A DNA stretch of 64,000 nucleotides. Origin: Aurelia coerulea (Eukaryota; Cnidaria; Scyphozoa; Semaeostomeae; Ulmaridae). The DNA lies in NCBI GenBank assembly GCA_039566865.1, contig CM076945.1, forward strand, positions 7,553,501-7,617,500. The letters are read 5' to 3'. The position numbers and the translations under genes are program-made. The notes under the pieces are model-generated. The model was not told the origin of the DNA, made no database searches, and worked only from the letters and a program-made list of their open reading frames with translations. Shown here in pieces: positions 49,601-61,600 of this stretch. Each line of letters opens with the position of its first letter. The first letter of the stretch is position 1.

Positions 49601-52600
49601 CAGTTGGCCTTATTTTGGAAAGGAGTTTTCGCTTAAATTCAGCAATAGACTTACAACTCCTGATATCTCTATCAAGTAAATTCCATTCATAAGGGGCATT
49701 ACAGAAATATGTATTAGAAAAACGGACAGTTTTACGAATAGACGGGGTGTATATGCGCTGATTTCTAAGATCATAGTTTGTTTGCCGTTCAGCAGGGATT
49801 TCATTGAAGAGATATTCAGGAGATTGGTTATATTTTAGGTTGAAGAAATGACACAAGCGTCGGTACCATCTTCTACTGTACAGGGTTTCCCAGCCTAATT
49901 CATTGTAAAGTCTTTGCCTATTTGTACCTCTCCATGCACCAGACACAGCTAGTGCTGCAGAGTATTGAGTTTGTTCCAGTTTTTGAGTAAAACCTAGTCG
50001 CATTTCAGGGTCATATTTATGGTACAACAGGTCACCATAGTCAAGATGCGGCCTGACATATAGTTTGAAAGTTAGATTAAGGACAGTTCTAGAGACATAC
50101 TTGGAGAGATATTTTATAAGCCCAATTCCTCGCCTTGCCTTTAGGATGGCTGCTCTGATGTGACTCTGAAAGTTTAATTTTGAATCCAAAATCATTCCTA
50201 GATTCATTCCACTGTTTCTGATCTCGTTGCTGATTGTTGAATGACTGAAATATCTAACCCATATCGACTAAATCACAGCAGTATTTCCTCTATTTCATAT
50301 TTTATTGGGGAAACGGTATCTAGGCCAAGATGGCCCTTCGTCGACTTACAACGCAGCTATGATAAAAATAAAATGAGCTTAATTACAGAATTATGAATAC
50401 ACGTGGAAAGTGCATATGAAAGTAAAACATTATTTTACCTGTGAATTGCAAATCATACGATGTCTAGATTGGTGACTCTGGTCTTAGTTTGAAGCATCTA
50501 AACAAAGCGTTGCCACCCAGTTAAATGGTCCTTACCCTCGTGGCTGAACAGCCAGATAAAGTTATTCCAAAAGCTTTGATGGCTTTTGTTTGGGTATAAA
50601 TTAACAATCCTCGTTGTTATTATCATCATAACTAGCAATAGTAAATTCTAAATGCCCCGCCCCTAACTGTAGGTGGGTTTATAAGGTTTCACAGATTTAG
50701 CCTAAAGTTTGATTATCATCACTTTGTTGCATTTTGCATGTGTTGTGTTGTTGGCCTAGCCTAAATGTCGAGGCGTTCTAAAATCACATTACCAGTACCA
50801 CTCCTACTCATGATCCGCATGATATTTGGCTTCAAATGAAATAAAATAGACTCACATCTATTTCTTCTTATCGTTTCTGCTGACAATTTGCACAAATTCG
50901 AACCACTAACAACTCCAGTTTGCTTACAATTGACCTACTTGCTAAAAAAAGAGATTTGAAGATCGGCCTTATGATAGAATTAGGTGATTTTTCAAACAGG
51001 AGTACTTTTTGGTACAGCCAGTAGATGAAAGTAAATAATAAGATTAGATGAAATATCTTCTGGCTAAAAAAAGAGATTTGAAGATCGGCCTTATGATAGG
51101 ATTAGGTGATTTTTCAAACTGGAGTACTTTTTTGGAACAGCCGGTAGATGAAAGTAAATAATAAGATTAGATGAAATATCTTCTGGCTAAAAAAAGAGAT
51201 TTGAAGATCGGCCTTATGATAGAATTAGGTGATTTTTCAAACTGGAGTACTTTTTGGTACAGCCAGTAGATGAAAGTAAATAATAAGATTAGATGAAATA
51301 TCTTCTGGCTAAAAAAAGAGATTTGAAGATCGGCCTTATGATAGAATTAGGTGATTTTTCAAACTGGAGTACTTTTTGGTACAGCCGGTAGATGAAAGTA
51401 AATAATAAGATTAGATGAAATATCTTCTGGCTAAAAAAAGAGATTTGAAGATCGGCCTTATGATAGGATTAGGTGATTTTTCAAACTGGAGTACTTTTTG
51501 GTACAGCCAGTAGATGAAAGTAAATAATAAGATTAGATGAAATATCTTCTGGCTAAAAAAAGAGATTTGAAGATCGGCCTTATGATAGGATTAGGTGATT
51601 TTTCAAACTGGAGTACTTTTTGGTACAGCCGGTAGATGAAAGTAAATAATAAGATTAGATGAAATATCTTCTGGCTAAAAAAAGAGATTTGAAGATCGGC
51701 CTTATGATAGAATTAGGTGATTTTTCAAACTGGAGTACTTTTTGGTACAGCCAGTAGATGAAAGTAAATAATAAGATTAGATGAAATATCTTCTGGCTAA
51801 AAAAAGAGATTTGAAGATCGGCCTTATGATAGAATTAGGTGATTTTTCAAACTGGAGTACTTTTTGGTACAGCCGGTAGATGAAAGTAAATAGTAAGATT
51901 AGATGAAATATCTTCTGGCTAAAAAAAGAGATTTGAAGATCGGCCTTATGATAGAATTAGGTGATTTTTCAAACAGGAGTACTTTTTTGGAACAGCCGGT
52001 AGATGAAAGTAAATAATAAGATTAGATGAAATATCTTCTGGCTAAAAAAAGAGATTTGAAGATCGGCCTTATGATAGAATTAGGTGGTTTTTCAAACTGG
52101 AGTACTTTTTGGTACAGCCAGTAGATGAAAGTAAATAATAAGATTAGATGAAATATCTTCTGGCTAAAAAAAGAGATTTGAAGATCGGCCTTATGATAGA
52201 ATTAGGTGATTTTTCAAACAGGAGTACTTTTTTGGAACAGCCGGTAGATGAGAGTAAATAATAAGATTAGATGAAATATTTTCTGGCTAAAAAAAGAGAT
52301 TTGAAGATCTTCCTTATGATAGAATTAGGTGATTTTTCAAACTGGAGTACTTTTTGGTACAGCCAGTAGATGAAAGTAAATAATAAGATTAGATGAAATA
52401 TCTTCTGGCTAAAAAAAGAGATTTGAAGATCGGCCTTATGATAGAATTAGGTGATTTTTCAAACAGGAGTACTTTTTTGGGACAGCCAGTAGATGAAAGT
52501 AAATAATAAGATTAGATGAAATATCTTCTGGCTAAAAAAAGAGATTTGAAGATCGGCCTTATGATAGAATTAGGTGATTTTTCAAACAGGAGTACTTTTT

Positions 52601-55600
52601 TGGAACAGCCGGTAGATGAAAGTAAATAATAAGATTAGATGAAATATCTTCTGGCTAAAAAAAGAGATTTGAAGATCGGCCTTATGATAGAATTAGGTGG
52701 TTTTTCAAACTGGAGTACTTTTTGGTACAGCCGGTAGATGAAAGTAAATAATAAGATTAGATGAAATATCTTCTGGCTAAAAAAAAGAGATTTGAAGATC
52801 GGCCTCCTGATAGAATTAGGTGATTTTTCAAACTGGAGTACTTTTTTGGAACAGCCGGTAGATGAAAGTAAATAATATGATTAGATGAAATATCTTCTGG
52901 CTAAAAAAAGAGATTTGAAGATCGGCCTTATGATAGAATTAGGTGATTTTTCAAACTGGAGTACTTTTTTGGAACAGCCGGTAGATGAAAGTAAATAATA
53001 AGATTAGATGAAATATCTTCTGGCTTAAAAAAGAGATTTGAAGATCGGCCTTATGATAGAATTAGGTGATTTTTCAAACTGGAGTACTTTTTGGTACAGC
53101 CGGTAGATGAAAGTAAATAATAAGATTAGAGGAAATATCTTCTGGCTAAAAAAAGAGATTTGAAGATCGGCCTTATGATAGAATTAGGTGATTTTTCAAA
53201 CTGGAGTACTTTTTTGGAACAGCCGGTAGATGAAAGTAAATAATAAGATTAGATGAAATATCTTCTGGCTAAAAAAAGAGATTTGAAGATCGGCCTTATG
53301 ATAGAATTAGGTGATTTTTCAAACTGGAGTACTTTTTGGGACAGCCGGTAGATGAAAGTAAATAATAAGATTAGATGAAATATCTTCTGGCTAAAAAAAG
53401 AGATTTGAAGATCGGCCTTATGATAGAATTAGGTGATTTTTCAAACTGGAGTACTTTTTGGTACAGCCAGTAGATGAAAGTAAATAATAAGATTAGATGA
53501 AATATCTTCTGGCTAAAAAAAGAGATTTGAAGATCGGCCTTATGATAGAATTAGGTGATTTTTCAAACTGGAGTACTTTTTGGTACAGCCGGTAGATGAA
53601 AGTAAATAATAAGATTAGATGAAATATCTTCTGGCTAAAAAAGAGATTTGAAGATCGGCCTTATGATAGAATTAGGTGATTTTTCAAACTGGGGTACTTT
53701 TTTGGAACAGCCGGTAGATGAAAGTAAATAATAAGATTAGATGAAATATCTTCTGGCTAAAAAAAGAGATTTGAAGATCGGCCTTATGATAGAATTAGGT
53801 GATTTTTCAAACTGGAGTACTTTTTTGGGACAGCCGGTAGATGAAAGTAAATGATAAGATTAGATGAAATATCTTCATGAAGTGCAAGCCTGAATGCTGC
53901 TCAGTTTGTTTTTCTTTCTGAGACTATGATGACATGGTTTTATCAAGTGGGCAAACATTTTATAAGCTTTGGCTAAATTATTCAACATCTGTTACTACAT
54001 TGCGTTAAATCATTAATATCCACATGTTGACTGCATGCTAAGAGAATTTAGAGTAAATTTCGATTTTGTTAGCATATGGACTTGTCCAAGTATCACTTTC
54101 TTTCATCAGTATATTGAGTCATAGGGTGCTGCGGGGGATCCATTTCCCCGCATCGCCCTATGACTCAAAATACTGATGAAAGAAAGTGAGACTTGGATAA
54201 GTCCAGTTTGCATATGAATCAAATCTTTGAAAAAACATTGCATGATTGGTTAATGCATCTTTTGTTTGCATCTTCCAATGCTAAATCGTTAACCACATAG
54301 GCTACGGATATCTGCTTACCGCATATCATAGACGTTCACAAGTTATAGCCCCCGGGGATGTGGGGTACTTCACTATCGGGTCAGACGGGGATGTGCGCCA
54401 GTTTTGGGTAGTTTTTGGCCTGAAAATTCTGGGAATGAGGTATACTTTTACTGGAAATTTTCTGTGATTGGGGTATACTTTCACTTGGAATTTTCTGGGA
54501 TTGGGGTTAGCTGTTAAATAAAAATTCTGGTAATGGGTGTTGAATGTCCGTATTGATTCAGAACAGATTTGTTCTGCTTGTGACCATGACTGAGAGGAAA
54601 TCCGTTCTTTCGCCTTGAAATTGAGTGCTGTTTAACGTTGAATTGTTCTTTGTTAGTTCTTCAAAATTCTGGGATTGGGTATCAATATCTCACCTATATT
54701 CTGGGATAGGGTATCAATATCTGACCAAAATTCTGGGATTGGGTCATAACAGAAATCCTGGCGGCGCACACCCCTGTATGATGTTTTCTTCTGATTTCTG
54801 ATTTGATATTTCTTTTAGACTGTTGAGCTGAAACCATATGGAAGCCAAATTCAAGTTACCAACAACAACAAATTAGAATATCTCCAACTGGTTGCTGAGT
54901 ATCGGATGACAAAGTGCGTGAAGAGTGAGATTACTGAGTTCCTTAAAGGTAACTTTAACGCCAATACTGAGCATTGCTACTCATTTTGCTCAATTAAATA
55001 AGTAAAGCTAAAGTAAATTGGCCACGGCAAAATGTGAAGATGGAAAGAACAACTAGCAAGTTCACTCGAGAATCACAGTAGCGCCCTACGTGCTTTGACA
55101 AGTCAAAAAAATTATATATTGTAGGAAGATAAAATATATCAAACACATTTTGCAGTAAACAAAGAGAAAATGTTTACATAAAAATTGTAGACACTTCAGT
55201 ATACAAACAAATGGTTTGCAACCCATGCTCTGAGCCATTCCAAATCTTGTTCCACAGGGACGTAGGAAGCATCTCAAACTTTGGGGGGCACGACACTTCA
55301 AGGGCACTTTTTTCATTAAGCTAAAAGGGCACTTCCTGAAAATAAAAAGGGCACTTCCTTGTTTATTGCAAAATCTTGGAGGGCACGTGCCCACAGGGCC
55401 CCCTGGTTCCTACGTCTCTGTTGTTCCAAAATAAGTCTAGATGGAAGTCTGCTCCGATCAACAATAGTTCTCGGAAAGGAACTGTGTTTATGGCTATCAC
55501 ATGCTGTGCTCATCAGAATGGGTCTCCATGCCCCCGAAGAGAGGGATCTAGTTGTTCACATTGTTGGCATCATGATGTAGGATGGTAATGTGATTGCAGT

Positions 55601-58600
55601 ATCATCCTTTTTGATTTTGAACATTATTAAGCGAAGGTAGGAAAGCAAAGCATTGGTTCCAAATCTTTCACAAAGTTGATGTAAAATTCTGTCACCTATT
55701 TCTTTGAAACGAGTAGCTTGAAAGAAGATTTATCTACTTTGCCATAATTCTACCGATGGATTTTTCAGAAATCTCGACTGCTCTTGTAAATTACAATGAA
55801 AATATTTCAACTCATTTGAAGGTGTGACGTCATCAAATTTCTATATCTTACGATATGGTTTCCTTTAAATTATTCTATGTTGTTAGGGCCTGATTACGTG
55901 GACATTTTCACCGTAGGGCTGGGATTTCAACCCTCTTACCCGAGGGGAAAATATTATCTATTGCATGGGATCCAGGGCTGAAAATTACTGAAACATTTAA
56001 CCCAGGGCTGAAAATTTAACTGAAAGCGGTCCAATATTGAGATCACAACGGTGCATCCGAAACAAGACAATAGAGATTAAGCGATAATTTGGTGTGATGA
56101 TAAGGATTAAAGTTTCACCCCTGGTCGAGCAAAGAGGGCTGAGACTTCAGCCCCATGCTGAGTTTCAACCCAGGGTGAAAATTTACCATGTAATCGACAA
56201 AGGCAATTTACGAGTCGTTCACCAGAGAGGGGAGCTGAGATTTCACCTCGGATAAGAAGGCTGAAATCCCAGCCCTATGGTGAAAACTCCCATGTCATGG
56301 TATTAATTGTTTTCAAAATTTTTCGAAACTTTTTAAAAAAGAAGGAGAATCTTCTCGTTCTAAAAATGTTGAAGAGTTCTGAAAAAACCAACAGCAGAAT
56401 TTTCGCAGAGAAGGTAAATTTTTTTCAACCCATTCATTTCAGAGAAATCTGTCATAGAATTGTACACCAACTTTTTAAATAATAATCTGGAAACTATGCT
56501 TGAAAACATTGTATATCAGGTACAGGTGGCCCCACGCAAATATTTCCATTTTTGAAATTCAGAAGATGAGACCCTCTCCACATCTAAAAGGAGAATCGAA
56601 ATCTGGAAAGGAGAGGAATGCAATTGTAGACGATGCGGATCTTCCGTGGCTCAGGTTGGGTTCTTGAGCTGATATGAATTTCCTGCTTTGTAAATGCCAC
56701 ACGAAAAATGGAAACATTGTGAATATTGGAAACGTTGCATAAATATGTAAATTTATTCAATCACCTGTAAATTCTGTATTCATAGCTAAATATTCTGTAT
56801 TTTATTTCTGTTTTTTACACATTTTACTTTCTAAGATAGTAGACTTGAATTAGCCTTTATTTTATAGCTTTTGTATATATTTAGGCCTACTTCAAGAGTA
56901 AATAATAATGAGAACGATTTTATGTGATATCTTTGCAATAAATTCTTTTTGTTTTCGGGTATCACAATTGAAGGAAAATGTTGCTTTGCCAGAAAGACTA
57001 ATTTTCTTTAAAGGCCACCATGTTGTCCATGTTGTCCGAGACATTTATTAAACAAGTCTATGGTATGGCAGCTTCAGACATCTGGTTTAGAAAAATGAAC
57101 CTATTGTGTATCTTTTATCTGAAAGAACAACTAATCATTTTTATTCCAGGCTTGAACAGTCTTATTCCTGAAAAGCTTCTTTCCATGTTTGATGAAACTG
57201 AACTTGAGGTATGCATTTAGATTCCTTTGAAAATTCCCCCTAACTCAAATTTGTCGTAGTATGGTGTTATATTAGAACGTCTTTGGTACGCAGTGTAGAC
57301 CGTCTCCTACATGGTGGATCTTCAGAGTTCTTAATTACAAGACTTTGAATTAAAGTCGTTATTTATTGAGTTATACTTAACGGGTTGATTTTGAATATAT
57401 TAATGCTATGCTTGCACTTGACCTAATTTCAAGGCCACTGATTACTTAACTAAAAGGGACAAGGCAAAATGAAATTAGTTGAGTCAAGAAAAGCTCTCCG
57501 TTTGAAAGGTCACTGTGCCCTGGATGTCAAGACAATAATATTATTAAGTATATCATTCCATAGTGAACATGCTCAAATGTATTTCAACATTTACCTAACT
57601 GAAATCAGCCACTCTGTTCTGAAATTATGAGGGATGTTCTGTAGAAAGCCTCTTCAAGAAACCTTCAGAACAGGCCTAAATTCACGACCAAATTCCCTGC
57701 CTTACAGCAATAGTTTTATATCCTTTAGCACGTGTTATCCCTTTGGGAGGATGAATTTTTCATCCTTTTGGGACTATCACAGCATTATTCCGTGTGATTT
57801 CATCTTGCCAAGAGGATAACCCGTGCTAAAACTTGTTGAAATCACTGCTGTAAGGCAGAAATATTAGGAAAATTTGGTCGTGATTTTAGGCCTATTTTGA
57901 AGATTTCTTGACGGAACTCTCACGAGAAAATCCCTCATAATTTCAGAACGGAATGACCGATTTCAGTCAGGTAAATGTCAAAATGGATTCGAACATGTCA
58001 ACAATTAAATGATACATTTGCCAATACTATCATCGTGATATTCGGGGAGCAGTGGCCTTGCAAACGGGGGCTTGTTTTCCCCCACCCAGTATTTATCTTA
58101 TCTTTATGAGATGTTGCCACAAGGCACAAGCAAGTGTAATTGTAGAAGAGCAGCAGCGCGTTAATAAGAACCCGTTTGCTCTGAAAGCTAATGACTCTTT
58201 ATAAATACAAAATTTCTGAAAAGTAGGTTATCCTAAGATTTAAGATCTGTCAGTGGACCTTTTAGGTATTCTAACAAAAGAGTCAGGATCGAGAGGTATT
58301 ATTATACACGAAGTGTTCCATTGAGTGGTGCTGTCGTTCATATTCAAAAATTCCACAAAGTGTAGAAAAGATTTATTTCGATTCTGGCTTTTTTCAGAAT
58401 AGCTAAAACGTCTTTTACAGTGTTTATTTGTTGCCTGGTACACGTCTCAAGTCTCAGCAACTATTGATTTTACCTTAAATGCCAATAATTTCAGATGTTA
58501 ATTTTTCGGGACACTTCATGCGTCCGAAAATGGTAATGTCCGAAATTTTTTGTAGTCCAAAATATATAGTGTCCGAAATTTTTTGCAGCATAGAAAAATC

Positions 58601-61600
58601 ACAGCTAAACATTTCCACTGTTTGAAAATATAATATCGTGCTCACGAAAAGCTTTACATTGAAAAGGAATGTGGTTGTTGATTAGTGAAAGTATTTGAAA
58701 CGAAATCCATCATAGCAATCATCCTTATCATCCGCAACCATGATCATTTGTGGAAACTTCTGACCAAGAACCCCTAAATGGAGCACGATCTATAAATTCA
58801 TGACAATTTTGTATGAAATAAGCAAAAGTAACTTGAAAATATATAATTTTTTAGTTGTCTGAAATTTCTGTAAAAACGTCCGAAATTCCGTGAAAAAACG
58901 TCTGAATGATTTTTGTCCGAAAATATTTCGTCCGAAATTTAGTCGTCCGAAATTTTTGGCCTTTGATGTGTACCATTTGTGAATTCTAGGTGTTTGATTT
59001 TTTTTGCATTTATTTTCAGCTACTCATCTGCGGAGCCGATCAAATTAGTCCTTCAGATTTGAAAGAACATTTTAGACAAGCAGCTGGAGGAGAAGTCTTC
59101 TTGAAAAAGGTTCTTCGTTTATCATTTCATCATGTGCTCCTTTAAGAGCGAGTCACCCAGGGTCATTTGCGGCAATTTCAGACTGTCTGAAAATCAAATT
59201 TGGCCTAGGCAGAAAATATGGATCCACACTGCAATAGTTGACCTGATAGAAACAATTCAACTTTTTTGCAGGCCAATTTGATTTTCAGACCATCTGAAAT
59301 TTTTTTTACATTCCATAAAAATTTACAGTGCAGATTTACTAGTGACGCTACTCACGACAATGGTTCTTTAAATGGGCTGTGCCGTCGAAATACAAACAAA
59401 CATGATAGACTCATTACATAAGTCCCTCTAACTTTCGCTGTTGTTGTTGTTGTTGTTGTTTTTGTTGTTGATATCGCTTCTGTTGTAGCGTCAAGTCTGC
59501 AGGGGGAGCGAAACAAGAGACTTTATTGGAATGAGTCTACAAACATGAGTCTGATCAGACAAGCTAATATCGACATCCCTGTTTGAAAATTCCTGTTTGA
59601 TTAATTGAAGAAAAAGGACACTATGATTCCCCCGGAAAGACTTTTCTCAGGGACGTAGGAAGCATCTCAAGCTTGGGGGGGGCGACACTTCAAGGGCACC
59701 TTTTTCATGAAGCTTAAGAGGCACTTCCTGAAAATAAAAGGGGACTTCTTTGTTTATTGCAAAGGTGGTCGCTCTTCAGTGCTCTGGTAGTAATTTAGCA
59801 CTCTGCCCACGTCAGCAGTAATCCATATTTTTATTCCACTAAATTATCCTCGAATAATAATATAATATAATATAAGTACCAAATCTCCATTTCGGAGCAG
59901 TTACAAATCAAACTATGTAACACTGGTAAACTAAATTAAATTAAACTAAACAATGATTGAAAAGAATCTAACATAACACAACAGAACCTAACAGAACCTA
60001 ACAGAACCTAACACAAACTAAAACTATTTACAAAATCTTTTGAACTCTCTTATTATTCTTTTAAGCATTTTTGGGTCATTTGAAAAAAGTCGATCTTTGC
60101 TACAATTTTTCATGTCAAATTTCTTGCATTCCCATAGATGTTCTATATTATCTTCATATACTTCATCGAAGCATTACTTCATTATTTGCAATATTTTTAG
60201 TTATTCCCCGATAACGGGAAGTATCTCAGTAGCTAATTAATGTTATAATTTCTCTTTATTTGAAACTCTATAGGTTCTGCAATGGTTTTGGGAAATTGTC
60301 TGTGGTTTCAGCCAAGAGGAAATGGCCCGTCTTGTTCAATTTTCAACTGGATGTTCCCAGCTACCTCCAGGTGGTTTTAAAGAACTCGATCCTACATTTC
60401 AAATCATGGCCTTTCCTGGAATCGATGTCCTGCCATCAGCGCATACTTGGTAAGCTTTATCAAAACTTAATTGAGTAATCAATGAACAAACTAACTGGGT
60501 ACCTTTTCACCTTGCTAGATTCACACACTGCCGGCCAACAACAGGGCTTGAAAATGTCCGGCAGCGCCGGCAGCGGCGCTGCCAGGAAATTTTTGATGAA
60601 AATGTCTCGCAGGAAATTTGTCACTTTATCGCAGGAAATTTCTGGCATTTTCCTCATTGTCAAGTTATTTAATTTGCAACTAAATTTTTGTGATAGTTTT
60701 TGTTTGAATGACGTCTTGCCACTATTTCAAACTATTTATACAATACAAATGCCGGGTGACCCAAGAAAACTTCGAGAGCTAGATCATAGCTAGCTTTCTG
60801 AAAACAAACGTTATTGAAAAAGGTTTGCACTACCGTTTATTCAAAAGGCTTAGCTATCTTTTGAGTTGCTGCATAGGCTTTTCAAGCTATGATTACTGTT
60901 CGAAAAACGAGATACAGAAAATTTCGAATCCTTTATTTCTCATTTGCAGTGAAATAATCAAGACTCCTTTTCCAGTCAACATTTTGTGAAAACATAAGTT
61001 AAGAGGTGGACTTGAAGTCATCTGGGAAATTTGTTGTTTGAAAAACGATCGATATCTGTTCCTTATTCAAAATCGTGCTACCATCCAAAATTTGGAATTC
61101 GGCTTTGTTCTGTCATCCAAAACATGGACGGGAAAAGGAGGGAAGATTCCATTAAATGGCTCAATCAGCCTATTATAGGACTGGTTTTTCAGAGGGTAGT
61201 CTTAAGCTAACAAGCAATATCTCAAAAATAGCTTAGCCTTTCAGCTACAGGCTGACACCTTTTTTGTGTTCATAACATTTGCTTTCAAAAACCTAGACGT
61301 GATCCAGCTTGTGAAGCTTATTTCTGGGTCAACCGGTGCCCCTTTTCAAAGGACTCTTTGTGGGAAACGCAACTCTCGGATCGCCAAAAGCATTAGGAAA
61401 CTCAAGTACTGGAAAAATATCAGTTAAGAAGCAATTTCATTGAAGCTTGCTTCTGCTTTTTGTTCTACTTTGTTACATGGATATAAACAGAGGCGTAGTT
61501 TTATACAATTGGCTATGATGTATTCACGAAGGTGTAGGCGATCTCCAACAAATAAATACAACATCGATTTTAAGCGGCCATATGAAACCGAAACTTTGAG

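Noticed and set aside
50940..53875. CRISPR-like or coding repeat array
   Set aside because: Whole 121-bp units repeat head to tail with no spacers, and stop codons (TAG, TAA) occur in the unit.
60482..60793. 103-residue frame starting MNKLTGYLF
   Set aside because: Begins just after a splice donor in the last AREL1 intron; GCCGGCAGCGGCGCTGCC palindrome-rich, no homology recognised.
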